From: Voacanga thouarsii
Taxonomy: Eukaryota > Streptophyta > Magnoliopsida > Gentianales > Apocynaceae
NCBI GenBank assembly: GCA_026120185.1
Contig: JANUWF010001110.1
Span: 287,001-351,000, forward strand
Reading direction: 5' to 3'
DNA: 64,000 bases
The notes under the pieces were generated by a model. That model made no database searches and was not told where the DNA came from. It saw only the letters and a program-made list of their open reading frames with translations. Positions 1-12,215 of this stretch are shown piece after piece; position 1 is the first letter of the stretch; each line of letters begins with the position of its first letter. Made by a program: the position numbers and the translations under genes.

Positions 1-1183
1 CAGGCTTGTTGTTTTCTGTATGTTCTTTATGCTTTCTAATTGCCACTGTTTGCAGCATGTGTGCATCGGCTAACGGGAACGGATCCGTGTCTACCAAAGT
101 CTCTTCCTTTTTATCTAAAAAATTCAATCTTCCATCCTGGATAGCCTTCTGAATGGTGTTTCTGAAAACAATACAACTGTTAGTACTATGTGAGAAAGAA
201 TTATGCCACTTACAGTACCTCTTTCCTTTCAACTCTTCCTGGCATGGGATCCTGTGTCCATAAGCCAGACGAATCTGCATATCTGTCACTAGTTGGTCAA
301 ATATTTGTTTAGCTTTTGAGACATCAAAAGAGTAAGATGGTCCTGATGCGGCAACTTCCTCTTTTCCTTTGCCAGGTTTCAAATGAGGACACGTATAGGA
401 CGTACCCTTTACTAATTCTGCTACCATTACCTCTATAGCTTGCTCCTCATCGTCCTCGTTACTATTGTCTATGACGGATATCATTGTCTGGCCATGGGAG
501 AACTTGACGGAACGCCTCTTCTCTTTCTCCTTAATCATCTCTTCTATTCTGATAGCACGAGATAATAAACGGGATAAATCCGAGAAATCTTAGAGAATGA
601 GTCGTTCTTTGAGCTGCGGATGCATCCTGCTAATAGCAATTCTCGCACATTTTGTTTCGGGCAACTGAGTTATACATTTGGACTTAGTCTTCCGGAAATG
701 CTCAATAAAATCCGCAACATCTTTTGACCCCTTCTGTTTTATTGCCGAAAGATCGGCAATGGAAACTTCCGGTGCCGGTTTAAAGAACCGTTGGTGAAAT
801 ATTCTTTCCATGTCAGCCCATGAGTATACAAAATTAGGAGCTAAATTGGCATACCATGTGAACGTTGCTTCTATCAAAGACAACGAAAACAATTGTAATT
901 TATGCCATTCATTATTCCCCAACTCACCGCACTGTGATGTGAATATTCTGATGTGTTCTATGGTGGACTTATTATCTTCACCAAAGAATGTTGAAAACTC
1001 CGGTAGCTTATACCCTTGAGGGAGTACTGCCATGGAATCCACCCAATCAGGGTAAGGTTTTTGGTATACGAGCCGATCCCGTGACTGCCGACGAAGTGTT
1101 TTCGTTACTATATCAAACGGTTGATATGGCTGTTGAATCTCAGGTAAAGGACTTTGCTTGACAGGTCGAGGACCTAGCCCCAT
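1..1183 (-). pseudogene. Gypsy gag pseudogene (retrotrans_gag domain)
   Basis: An open stretch at 590-1183 on minus encodes about 197 residues of retroviral-type capsid (retrotrans_gag, PF03732-like). It includes the run NEWHKLQLFSLSL, then TWYANLAP and SWADMERIFHQRFF, all shared with the plus-strand copy at 15054-15482. Sequence from 1 to about 560 continues the gag/nucleocapsid part in other frames and aligns with about 15500-16095 of the other copy, but it is broken by stops. Upstream, the segment equal to 14284-14869 of the other copy (about 590 bp, N-terminal gag) is missing. Gag would package element RNA into cytoplasmic particles; this copy cannot make an intact protein. Confidence 0.85.
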
Positions 1184-1367
1184 AGAAGGCTCAGTACTTC
1201 CGATCCCCTACCCTGGGTAAGCTGTTGTTGTTGCCCGATAAACACGGACTAGGGGTCACTCAGATGACTCCGGTGCAGGTGGCTGCTGTGAATTGTTCGC
1301 CATCAATCGTCCTAACCGCAATAGCATGCGAAAACTGACCTTGGGTCTCACTGGGCGTGCCAATCTG

Positions 1368-2068
1368 TGTTGCTGTCAAAATAATGAGCCGATACAAACA
1401 GGTATCGGCTACACTTCCGATAAACACAAATGATCTAATATGGTGAAACAGAAAAATGGTATCAGATCTTTTTTGAATCAGAGACTAGGTTCCTTGAACT
1501 TACTATAGAAAGGGTTCAAGAAAGTTAGCTGAAAAATGCCCAACGGAAATGAATGTTTTGGAACAATAAGTTGATACTTGTATTATCTTACTTAAAGGAA
1601 AATACAGAAAAGATCTCGACTTAGAAAAACAAACGGAAAGCTGTAAGGAAAGCTGGAAACAAAGCTGTAAATGAAAGCTGTAATAAAGCGATAAAAAAGC
1701 TATAAGAAATTAAATTCCTAAACTAGAAAGCCGTAAATGACGATAAAGTAGATGCAATCAAAATTTGAAGTTGTTGGTTGATGCGTCTTGTTCAGTTCTG
1801 GTCAATGCTCCCATTTTATATTAGTTGCAATCAAGTCACTAGCAGGTCGTGGAGTTTCTTTCGGCCAAAGAATGCTCCCAACGGTCGTGCAGAATTCTTG
1901 CACCAAAAGATTAGGAATCTGTTTTCCTTCTTATCGGCTTCGTGGTGCCAATGTTGACCATGATTATCGGCTGCTCAAATTGTTGACCTTGTTGGCTCGG
2001 CAAAACTTATCAAATTGGCAACAGCTCATAGTAACCGTTGCGTCGGCTCGGCAAAGCTGACGTCAACA
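1368..2068 (-). repeat. 5' LTR of Gypsy element G1
   Basis: A 701-bp LTR. On the minus strand it starts TGTTGACGTC at 2068 and ends in GACAGCAACA at 1368, a TG..CA terminus. It is followed on minus by the conserved TTGGCACGCCCAGTG primer-binding segment. It aligns along its length with the LTR at 13463-14159. Confidence 0.9.
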
Positions 2069-3439
2069 AATATAATGCGTTATTAATTTTTGCATTTGAG
2101 TAAAATATTAACATGTTCATTGATTTACTACTTAATTAACTTTGGCCACTTAACAAAAAAAAATGGCCACTTTTATAATCAAAGTGAAAAGAGTGACTAT
2201 ACTACATAATCAAGTTTTGCCTTTGGGTAGAAAATTGGCATGTCAATAGTTCGATCTTTTAAGTGAATACATTTTTATTCATTTATAATATTACAATGCT
2301 AGAGTAATATATTGAATCGTCAATTCTTTACCTTTGGATAAAGAAATTAATATGTTAATAATTAACTCAAAAACAACAAAATAATACATTTAAAATTTCT
2401 TATGATTTTGATTGCTCTATTTAGGTAGGAATCAACCAAACAAGCAAAATATTCTCACAATGGTCAACTAGTTTTTATCCTACCAAATAAATTTGTTAAA
2501 ATAACTACCATAATTATAATAACTCTATTGTTGAATCAGTATGCTGATAAATAATTAAATAATCAAGATTTTTTTTAACTAGCTAATCAATAATATTACC
2601 ACCACATTTATTAATGTATGCTTTAAAGAAAAACAAATTGTTATAAAGAATTTGATTTTGAAAGAAAACATAATATCAAAATCAAGAGAACAAATTTTGA
2701 AGACAAAAATCAAATTTCATAAGTATAAAATTTAAGATAAGCATTTTTAGTGGTGATGAAAAATGTTATTCCACTATAGCAACAAAACTAAAGCACAACA
2801 ATAATACAAAAGTAATATGGAAAGATTAAGCATTTTATCATAAACTTATTATGCATATTTATTATAGTGATGACTAATAGAATAATTATTTAGAAAATTT
2901 ACAAAAATGTAATCACCATATAACAAAAATAAAGTAGATATAATAAAAAAATTATAATAAGTATATTATAACACTATACTTCAACAATGTCTCCAAATTA
3001 CTTATAGAGCATAATTTCAACCATAAATTTGATATCGCACATTAGAAATAATATAATTACATCAATATCAAACATTTGAATGCAAAAGTAAATAGATAGA
3101 ATTTTAGTGATAATAAAAATTAAATTATTAATATAACATTGAGTTATATTACCTATAACTAAAGATAGGCTACTTAATCTTCCTTTTCCTACCTCTTCTT
3201 TATGCTTATATATAGTGATGAGACAACACACAAAACTAGCTGAAACAGTTAAATTTATAAAGGTACAAGGTAATTCTCTTATTATAGGTCATTATTAGGG
3301 ATTCTTCAAACTTTCTTTTAGTAACTCTTATAACTCATATAACTTACTCTACAATATTCTACAAAATAATTGAGATAGTGGTCTTTTAATATAGATATTA
3401 CAACTTTGGTTGTAATACATTAATTTTTAATGCTCTATT
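2069..3439. other. AT-rich spacer, no gene seen
   Basis: A strongly AT-rich stretch between the Gypsy LTR and the copia element. Only short random ORFs occur. I see no domain, no terminal repeats and no RNA gene. Confidence 0.6.
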
Positions 3440-3787
3440 TGTGAATTTGATTTATAATAAAATCATGAAATAAACTGTAAGAAAATTATAAAGTAAAGAA
3501 ATTATATGAAGTAGAAAAATAAGAGAATCTTTAGAAGTGATTTGAATTGATATTATAAGATCCCTATTTATAGAGTATTAGAAACATTATCTTAAAGGAT
3601 AAATAATAAATCTAATAAATACAACTTTATCTTATCCATGAACTAAATAATCTTAGAAAAGCGAATAGTTGCATTTATCTTCTAAATAATTGAATAATCT
3701 CGAAAACTAAACAGTCACATTTATCTTGTGAATAAATAAATAGTCTCAAAAATAAACAGCCACTATTGTCTTTTTAATTTCATAATA
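3440..3787 (-). repeat. 3' LTR of copia C1
   Basis: About 348 bp, aligning with 10744-11110 (shared blocks such as ACAACTTTATCTTATCCAT and GCATTTATCTTCTA). The left end is TGTGAA (CA terminus on minus). The right end is placed where the purine tract begins. The first LTR dinucleotide appears mutated from TG to TA on minus. Confidence 0.75.
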
Positions 3788-3798
3788 CTCCCCCTTGG
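3788..3798 (-). other. Polypurine tract of copia C1
   Basis: On minus the sequence reads CCAAGGGGGAG directly against the 3' LTR start, the usual plus-strand primer site. A second purine run (AAAAGGGGGAA on minus) lies about 200 bp further inside. Confidence 0.7.
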
Positions 3799-3989
3799 AT
3801 GTTCATTTTCAAAATTTCAGAAATAATTCGTTAAAAACTTTCCTATAAAAAATCCTGTAGACAAAAACATAGTGAAGAAAAAGAGTATACTTTCTGTTCT
3901 TGAGGGAATACTACTTCGTTAAAAACCTGATCAAGAAAAATTTAGTAGGAAAAAACCTTAGATAGGAAAAAATAGTACAACGTGTTTAT

Positions 3990-6900
3990 ATTCCCCCTTT
4001 TGATGATGTTATTTAAGATGACTGTATATCTTTCAGTCGATACATCCCAAGTGTATAATTTTCAAATATAGCAGTTAGCAATATCCTAGTGAATAGATCT
4101 ACCAGATTATCACATGATCAAATCTCTTACATAGCTATTTCACCTTTCTTCTGAAGTTCATGAGTAAAGAAAAATTTTAGTAAAAAGGTATTGAAATATT
4201 TTTCTCATCTCAATTGAGTTATACAAGCTTTATTATCCTCATAAAAAAGTAATGAAATTTTCTTCTGAGAGAATAAACCACAAATTTATCAAATATAATG
4301 GATTATTGATGTTAACCATACACGTTCCTAACTTATGTCATGAATAACTATAACTTCAACATGATTAGAAGAAGTGATTGTAATAAATTATTTTGTATAA
4401 TGTCATATATGTTAGGGATGTGCCCTAAATCAATTTGTACTTATACTATTGTCGTTATATATTTTGTAATAATATGAGGCATTTCTTTCTATAAATAGTG
4501 CATTTAGTTTTATGGTCATCAAGTATGTGACTTATAGTAAAACCCTATAACAAATAGAATGACTATTCTTAAATTGTTCCTAATCGATTATTATTAGTGA
4601 AATGATAATAAATTAAGATTGGTATGTTTGTGACTTAATGGCTATATTTTACTAGTCATGGATATGTGAGATATCAAGTCAAAACATAAATAAATGTTAG
4701 AGAATATTGTATAAGACATGATCCACTATGAGAGTACTTTATGGGACATGTCATAAGTATTTCTAGTCATAATGATATTAGAAATCCTTCAACATGAATT
4801 CATCATAGTTTCCTACTTGATAAATTCTATATCTTGACGTTGTCTAAAGTTGTCTTTAACCAGATAATAAAATTAGACCGCTATTAGATATAGAATAAAC
4901 TAGGGAGAAGACTATGATTGATAGTAAATGAATTTATTCCTCTCATTCTTAGGAAAGATGTCCATAGGCCCCTTGATAAATTAGATTGTTAAAATGCATG
5001 GTCGTACTCAAATATATCAATTTGAGATATTGATATCATTTATTTAAATAGTCACCATGAGATCAAGAAATAGTTAATTAAGTTTAATAAGGATGACATA
5101 CTCTGTGTCTTATGCTTAATTTGAATATCGTGTAACAAAAGAACTAAATATAAAATTATGATTTGGTTTAAAGAGATCAATGATCTTCATTTAACTTGGA
5201 TAGTTATAATATTTTGTTAGAAACCGCTTATAGCTTGTGGGCTATTTAAATGTGATTTGGGCATACTGTCAGTATTAAATGAACCTATAGGGTCACACAT
5301 TAAGTAAACACATTAGGTTATTTTTCTGGTAACCGGGTTCAATGTATCTGGAAATATGTCTAGGTTCATCGAACCTAAAAAAATGACTAGATACAATGAA
5401 TTTAAAAATACATCCACATTCGATGTATCTGGAGGATATCCAGATTATAAGAATTTGACTTGATAAATTAATTAGTTAAATTACCGAGATAATAGCAGAA
5501 TCTTATCATATCTTTTTAAAATTTAATTTGAACTTAAAATAAGATATGATGAGAGTTGGAATCTAAGAAGTACGTGCGATTTAAAAAAAAAAAACCCTAA
5601 CCATCTTCTTGTGGTGGACTTCTCATAAAAATTTTCGTGCTTCCATAACCAGAAAATTTAGCCTCTCAAAACCCTAGGCGCTAGCAATCCCAGGTAACGA
5701 ACTAAATTCACTGTGTATATTTGATAGAGGATGTTCGCGTATTGTAGCGTCTGGTGATCGTTCGAAGTGCACATACGCCTGAAAATCTGAAGGCAGAAGC
5801 CTTACTTCCGGCAATATAGAGGTAATTCTATAAATCCTTAATCGACCTAAATCGTTTGGCCTGGATCCTCGGAAGGGATTCGTGGATGTTTTTCGCGTTT
5901 AGGAGTTTACAAAACCTAACAATATATAGCGGCACCACCATATGTAAATAAATAATTAGTTTAAGAACGTATTTTATGTAGGTCAGATAGTAAACCAGTA
6001 CTGCATAACCAATCAACATTTGGATTAATTTTATTTGAATAAAAGAATCTGAGATCAGTTGTCCTTTTAGAGACATAGAACATGTTTAATGCTATTTCAA
6101 TATCATCGTATTGGAGAAGAACAAAACCTTATTAACAAATTCACATAAAATGCTATATCCAGTCCAAAGTAAGATACATTAGTGCTTTAACTTCACTGAG
6201 ATATAATACTTCAGGATCAAAAGTTCTTTTTCATCTTTCTATAGTCAAAAAGGATCTTTATTTACATCTAATGACTTAACTACCATTGGAAAGGGATGTG
6301 CTTTGTCTATGTAAAACTTTTTTAGAATCTTTGTCGTATATGATGATTGATGAATAAAAATATCATCTTCTAAATGTTCAATTTGTAGACAAAGATAAAA
6401 CATGATTCTCCTAAAATTTTTAATTTCAAATTCTCATTTTAGGCTATCTCTTACTTGTTAGAGCTCTTTTAGAATTTCAATAAAATTGATATCATCAACA
6501 TATATAGCAAATATTACAAAGTCAAATCTAGATTTCTTGATAAAGATACATGGATATATTTTATTATTTCTATATCCTGATTTTAATAAATATTCATTAA
6601 GACGATTATGCCACATGTGTCCAAACTGCTTTAAACCATACAATGACTTTTATAATTTAATGGAATAATTTCTACGAGGGCCAGAGTTATATGTTCCAAG
6701 CATACTAAATCCCTCTAGATGTTTCATATAAATGCCATTATCAAGACTTCCATATAAATAAGTAGTTACTATATCCATTAGACACAAGTCAATCTTTTCA
6801 TGTACTATTAAACTCACAAGATATCATAATGTAATTGTATATATCACAAGTGAATATATCTTATCGTAGTCAACACCTTATTTGTGCAAAAAGTTTGATG

Positions 6901-7150
6901 CTATAAGTCGTGCTTTATATCTCATAACTTTATTATTTTCATTTCAGTTTCATACAAATACCCATTTATAACCAATTGTCTTTATGCCTTCTAGTGTTTA
7001 GACTACGAGTCCAAAACTTCATACTTTGCAAGCGAGTTTAACTCTATTTAGATTGCATATTTTCATTTTGACCAATCAATTCTATGACAATATTTTTCAA
7101 CTAATATTGGTTCAAAATCCTCATTATTTTTTAAAATATCAAGTTCTATA
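3990..7150 (-). pseudogene. Copia C1 reverse transcriptase and RNase H remnants
   Basis: Minus-strand remnants of the 3' half of copia pol. The clearest piece is 6458-6643: MYGLKQFGHMW, then CIFIKK, then IYVDDINF, the catalytic YVDD block of copia reverse transcriptase. RNase H follows at about 5927-6100 (LSDLHK..RS, LFTYGGAAI). It is split by the solo LTR and resumes below 4404 with SSNHVE, then VWLTS, FYEDNKACI, FFFTHELQKKGEIAM and a C-terminal NLVDLFT motif near 4090. Stops and frameshifts occur throughout. Family membership is firm. Exact domain edges are not. Confidence 0.8.
4410..5921 (+). mobile_element. Solo LTR nested in copia C1
   Basis: A 1512-bp segment starts TGTTAGGGATGTGCCC and ends CCTAACA. 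It is flanked on both sides by the 5-bp direct repeat ATATA (4405-4409 and 5922-5926). There is no internal coding region, primer site or second LTR, so it is a solo LTR left by recombination between the LTRs of a full element. It interrupts the minus-strand RNase H remnant of C1 and is therefore younger than C1. The start resembles the copia-type LTR at 54860. Orientation is set by that resemblance. Confidence 0.88.
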
Positions 7151-7559
7151 TTGTATGCAAAAATACCATAATAGTTGTTAATTTGTTAGAAGTAGTATAA
7201 TTAATGGAAATTTCAATATTATTTTCACTATCTTTAGAAATTTAGATCTTTTCATTAACTGTCTCTTGGTTCTTATTTTCTAAATTTTCAACTTGACCAC
7301 CCTCATCATTTAATCCCCTTTTTCTTTCAAGGATATTTTTCTTTTGAACCAATGGATCATCCATACTCCTGGCATAATTTTAATCCAGTAGTTATAGGGA
7401 TTACATTTTGTCTTGTTAGAATGTCTATCCGAATAGGAGCATCTATAAATGGAATATGTGATTTGGTTACATTTGTAGAGTCAACAAAAGTATCTGACAA
7501 TTGGTTTGCAAGTCTTTACAAATGAATTATCTTTTGAACTTTTAATTCACTCGCACTTA

Positions 7560-8960
7560 TATATAGATCCAAATAATTCAATGATATTGTCCAGGCAAAC
7601 TCTTTTTATATTGTTTATTTTCTCCCCCTAATTTAGAAAATAGAGTTTCATCAGAATAATAATCAGCAAATCTTGCTATAAATTCGTCTTCAGTCAATAT
7701 TTCAAGATATTTGATTATAGAAGGAGAATTATATATAACATATATTGCCAACCTTCTTTGAGGACTCATTCTGATACATTAATTTGGCGCTATTAGTACA
7801 TATACTACACACAGAAAAATTCTCAAATGAGCAGTATTTGATTCTGAACTAAAAGCCAATTATAAGGGAGAAAATTTATGATAACTTATTGTCCTTATAA
7901 GTACAAGTGTTATAGAATGCAAAATAGTATGTCTCTAAGCAAATATAGGGAGATTTGTTCTCGTTAGCAATATTCTAACAATTAATTGTAATCTTTTAAT
8001 AAATTATTCGGTTAAACTATCTTGAGTATGGATATGAATTACTGAATGTTCAATAATAATGTCAATCAACACATAATAAGTATTAAAGGTATGAGAATAA
8101 TATTCTCTAACACTATCTAGACTGATTCTTTTAATAGAATAATCTAAAAATTGTGCTATTAAATGAATTATTTAGGCAAATAATTTTACAAACGTAAGGT
8201 TGCAAGTTGATGATAAATAGACATGTGACTATCAAGTCGATGCATCAAGTAAATTATAAAGTATCTAAATTGTCCATATAGTTGATGAATTGGTCCATAT
8301 ATATCATCTTGAATCTTTTCTTGAAATGTTGGAGCTTCAACTCCCATTTTTCGTTGGAGATTTTTAATAACCAATTTCCCTTGAGAACAAACAACATATG
8401 AAAACTTATGCTAAAGTCAAATCTTTTGGCCTTTCAAGGGATGATTATGCGTATTTTCAATTATTCTTCACATCATAATAGCTCCTGGATAACTTAAACA
8501 ACCATACCAAATGATCAATGTAGCAGAATCAGCAAACTTCTGGTTTAATAAATGGTGCAATTTAATTGCATTAATTTTTGTACAACATAGGTCAGATAAA
8601 AGATATGGTAGTTTTTCTAATAAAGATTTCTTACCCGAATTTATTTGAGGAATACAGAGATACTTAAAATTATTTTCCTCTATTATTTCAATATAATATC
8701 CATTTTGGCAAATATTTTTAAAACTTAATAAATTGTTTCGAGATTTTGAGAAAAATAATACTTTATGAATAATAATTATTGTTCCATCGAGTAATAATAT
8801 ACTAGTTCTTCTAGAACCTTCAATCAATTTTGCACTTCCACTTATAATATTAATTTTTATTTCTCTCATCTTTAAATAGGAGAAACATTTTTTTTTTCTT
8901 TCAATATGGTATACATTGTACCAATATCAATTATATATATATCTTCAATGCCACTTTTGA
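7560..8960 (-). pseudogene. Copia C1 protease/integrase remnants
   Basis: Three minus-strand segments keep copia order. At 8468-8960 a degenerate protease (DIGT in place of DSGT, near 8930) runs into the GAG-pre-integrase region with NNLLSFKNICQNGYYIE. At 8186-8374 the integrase core start shows DIYGPI and RLDSH. At 7578-7769 is the integrase C-terminal region MSPQRRLAIYV, then SPSIIKYLE and FIARFAD, typical of this plant copia clade. The catalytic Asp/Asp/Glu set is not all readable. The sequences between the pieces contain stops. Confidence 0.8.
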
Positions 8961-9049
8961 ATCTAGTAAAGATAACAACAACCGTCTAGTCATGATAAAA
9001 TATTTATAAACATAAATTCTTAAATTATATAATAAAAGTTTTAAATGTT

Positions 9050-10600
9050 AATTACTATTAAAATACTGAAAATATAGGACATAAAAGTTCTAATTCTTTT
9101 AGACACTACCATCACCAATCAAATTATCAATTCTTCCTTCTGAATATTCAAACAAATCAGTCACATCCAAATAAGTTACATCAACCTTAATTTTTTCAAG
9201 ATTTCTTCCATCATCATCATCACGAATTGAATGTTATAAAGTAAAATTTGTTTTAACATTTTTGCCTTTCTTTTTAATAGAAGTTGGTAAGGATCACTAA
9301 GATGTTTTGTTGTACGACAAATATGAGATTTTCATGATACATTGATAATATTTATCTTCATAACTTACCGAGATCATATCATTTCTTTTTTCTTTTTCAT
9401 TATTTTTTGCCCACTTTCGATAGTTATCATTATTTCTCATAGTTTTATTTTAACCATTGTAATCATTAATGAACTATTTCTATCATGACCATATACACGT
9501 TCATGGCTACGTCCGCATCCATGACCACAACCTCTTCTGGGGCCAAAATTATGAGCATTTACTTTTGAGAATAGTATAGAATCTATTGGTCGTGTTTTAT
9601 GATTTTTCACTAATAACTAGGTTGATGTCCCGTGCGTTGTACGAATTGTTATATTATTAAGATTTAATGTATTAATATTAAATATATATATTATTAATTA
9701 ACTTAATTAATTAGTTAATATTTTAAAATAAATTTAGATAGTATTTAAAGAATCACACATTTTAATGTATTAATATTAAATACATATATAGATAGTATTC
9801 AAAGAACCACACATTTTTTAATATATTAATTTAGATAGTATTCAAAGAATCAAACATTTCAATGTATTAATATCAAATACATATATATTTTATTAGTTAA
9901 TTTAATTAATTAAGATTTTAAATGAATTCAAATATAATTTTTATTTTTCTTTAAAAAAATTATTTAGCCACGTGTCACCTTATGATGCTGCTACGTGACG
10001 TAATGGTAGGCTTCATCTTCGGTTTTTATATATATATAGATTTATTATTTTTTTCAATTATAAGAAGATAGGATATCAATTTTGTATATTTTTAAATTCA
10101 TTTTCTCGACATTGCTACTACAAGAGCACATTTGAGGCATGAAAAGGAGAAAGAGTTTTCTCCAACATATCTTTATCAATAATATTTTCTCCGCATAACT
10201 TTAATTGTAAGATAATTAATATAGTAGAATTATACTCACTGATACATTTAAAATCTTGCAATTGCAAGTGGATCTAGTTATGCCGTATTTTTGGAAGGAC
10301 AACCATTTTTTGATAGTCAAACATTTCTTTTAAATTATTTCACAGAACAAGTAGATATTTCACGATAAAATATTTCACTTTTAAATCTTCATGAAAATAG
10401 TAGTGGAGAAAAATCATGACTTTAGCATAATTTTTGGTGATAATATATTTTCCTCTACAATAGTATCTACCAAATTCATTGCAACTAAATGCATTTCAAT
10501 ATATAGTATTCAAGATAAATAATTTTTCTCGGTAATATCAAGAGCTACATTTTAAGTTGGTAAGATTTTCCATGCTAATATAAAATTAAATAGAAAAGGT
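9050..10600 (-). pseudogene. Copia C1 gag remnant, split by a Helitron
   Basis: Minus-strand gag remnants flank the insertion at 9617-10040. Just inside its left edge the minus strand reads KNHKTRP, then a Gly/Arg/His-rich stretch near 9480-9545 of the kind found before the zinc knuckle in copia gag. Above 10041 the decayed N-terminal capsid part continues to about 10600. No intact frame remains. The assignment rests on position between 5' LTR and protease plus these short matches. Confidence 0.6.
9617..10040 (-). mobile_element. Non-autonomous Helitron (424 bp)
   Basis: On minus the segment begins TCTATATATATATAAAA and ends in CTAG, and sits between host A and T, the Helitron insertion rule. 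A short stem (CGTAC / GCACG with loop AAC, one mismatch) lies about 10 bases before the CTAG end, the expected 3' hairpin. The interior is AT-rich with imperfect internal repeats of roughly 90 bp (9660-9910) and no RepHel coding. It lies inside the gag remnant of copia C1 and postdates it. Confidence 0.8.
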
Positions 10601-10743
10601 GCATTTCTTCTTCTTACTTATAAACTTTAAAAAAAAAAAAAGGTAACTTGATTGTAAACTTCAATAAAGTAACGTTGGTAGAGTTGGCTTTATTATAAAC
10701 ATCAATAGTGTAACTTCAGTAAAGTCACGTACTAATAATATAA

Positions 10744-11110
10744 TGTGAAATTGATTCATAATATAATCATGAAATAAATTGTAAGAAATTTTTAAAGTAA
10801 AGAAATTATAGAAAATAAAGAAATTTAAGAAAATCTTTAGAATTGAATCGAATTGGTATTGTATTTTTTTACATAAGCCCCTTATTTATAAAGAATTAGA
10901 TATATTATTTTAAAGGATAAGTAATGAATCTAATAAAAACAACTTTATCTTATCCATAGAATTAATAATATTAGAAAAATGACCATTCGCATTTATCTTC
11001 TAGATGAATGAATAATATCAGAAACTGAATAGTCTCATTTATCTTCTAGATAATTAGATAATCTTAAAAAATGAACAACCACTATTATCTTCATAATTAA
11101 TTTCATAACA
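10744..11110 (-). repeat. 5' LTR of copia C1
   Basis: About 367 bp with TGTGAAATTG at the left and CATAACA at the right, giving TG..CA ends on minus. It aligns with 3440-3787 with many substitutions and small indels, so the insertion is old. Confidence 0.75.
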
Positions 11111-11649
11111 TTCTCAAAATTTATTCGAGTTATTATACTGATAGTGATTAAGAAGGCTACACTTTCGACATTGAAATGTCAAGTGCTCGGTTTGTGAATA
11201 AAAATGACAATATTAGGTAACAATAAGGAAAGTTAAGCTTTATCATGCTGGGACAGGTAAAGGAATGTTCTCAGATTTTTTTTTTTTTTAAATGACATCC
11301 TAACCCCTGAAAGGTGAAAGAAAATGACAGCACAAAAGGAAAAAGTTGCTCAAAAACGTTGTCAAACTATACAAAATGGGAAAATGTATTTTTATCAGTT
11401 TCATGTAAAAAAAAAAAAAGGGGGGGGGAATTATCTAGGAATATATCCTTTGCTCATAGAACTTTAGGTGTGCAACCAAAATCATTCAATTATCAAAAGC
11501 TTTTGTTTTTTCGTTTCTTTGATTTTTGTATTTCGTATGAGGTATTTTTGATATGTAATATGTTGCAAAACAATGAAACGAATAAATCCGTATATTTGCT
11601 CATAGAATCTCACTTGGATTCTATGTCTTTATGAATAAGTCCGTATAAT

Positions 11650-12215
11650 ATCTTCATCTATGGGAAGTGGTTTATATACACTAGATTTATTGACATCCCA
11701 AAAATGCCTGACAGAAATGAAGTTGTCCTGAGGATTTCTGCAAACAAAGACAATCTTGCACTGAGATTCCAGAACAGTAGAAGGAAGAAGTTGATGAGAT
11801 CCGTGAGTCCAAAATATTCTTGGCTTTGGGATGTCGTCAACAGTTATTTGACCTCTGCATTGAAGTACGCTTCCTCTATGAAAGGGACGAGATCATGGGG
11901 GTTGGAGGTCAGCAGAGGGCTCTAAGAAGCTGAATAATGGCTGCGATTAACGATACTAAATATGAGGGCTTTCAGCCAGGTTGTGTCTGATTTAGGCATG
12001 GAGGGAATACGATATCAGTATCTTTAGCTTGGAAGTGTGTTTGAAAGGATACCAAACCTTGAAGAAAAGATCGATGAAATCAGAATCCATGACAACGATG
12101 CCTCAAAAATCCCTCCCAGTTACTTGTTTCTTCGAGGGCCTCTAAAAAATCTTCAAATTCATCATTTATTACAAGATTGCCTAGTTTTCTCTCCTCCGTG
12201 GCCTCCAATTCAATA
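11650..12215 (-). pseudogene. Cytosolic sulfotransferase (SOT) pseudogene
   Basis: The minus strand carries the N-terminal part of a plant cytosolic sulfotransferase, the enzyme class that moves sulfate from PAPS to hydroxyls of flavonoids, brassinosteroids, jasmonates or glucosinolates. In order: NWEGFL, HFQAKDTDI, the 5'-phosphosulfate loop region as MPKSDTTWLKAL (family: PKSGTTW), SIVNRSHYS, PLLTSNPHDLVPF, then PKPRIFWTHGSHQLLP and the 3'-phosphate-binding CKIVFVCRNPQDNFIS with VRHFWDV. The P-loop Gly is replaced by Asp, frames shift near 11830 and 12010, and in-frame stops occur. Similarity ends near 11650, so the C-terminal half is missing. No introns are evident, which is usual in this family. 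Substrate class cannot be told. Family call is confident from several ordered motifs. Confidence 0.8.

Larger units (their letters stand above)
1..2068 (-). mobile_element. Ty3/Gypsy (Tat-type) retrotransposon G1, partial
   Basis: This is the 5' part of a Gypsy element reading right to left: LTR, primer-binding region and gag, cut by the window edge. It belongs to the same family as the element at 13463-23079, since LTR, PBS and gag align base for base over long stretches. The outer LTR end (TGTTGACG, read on minus) is at 2068 and the next five plus-strand bases are AATAT. The matching duplication would lie outside the window. The left edge of the window corresponds to about 16095 of the other copy. 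The copy has an internal deletion and frameshifts, so it is not coding-competent. Confidence 0.9.
3440..11110 (-). mobile_element. Ty1/copia retrotransposon C1, nested and degenerate
   Basis: An old copia element reads right to left: 5' LTR (10744-11110), gag, protease, integrase, reverse transcriptase, RNase H, polypurine tract and 3' LTR (3440-3787). That order, with integrase before reverse transcriptase, defines copia. Coding is broken by many stops and frameshifts. Two later insertions sit inside it: a solo LTR at 4410-5921 in RNase H and a Helitron at 9617-10040 in gag. Coding sequence resumes on both sides of each. I found no matching target duplication and no clear tRNA-Met primer site beside the 5' LTR, so the outer ends are approximate. 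Confidence 0.85.

Noticed and set aside
3435..11115. Target duplication of copia C1
   Set aside because: Flanks CTATT and TTCTC differ, so the ends remain approximate.
11704..11925. Plus-strand 73-codon ORF as a gene
   Set aside because: It is antisense to clear sulfotransferase motifs on minus and has no family features.
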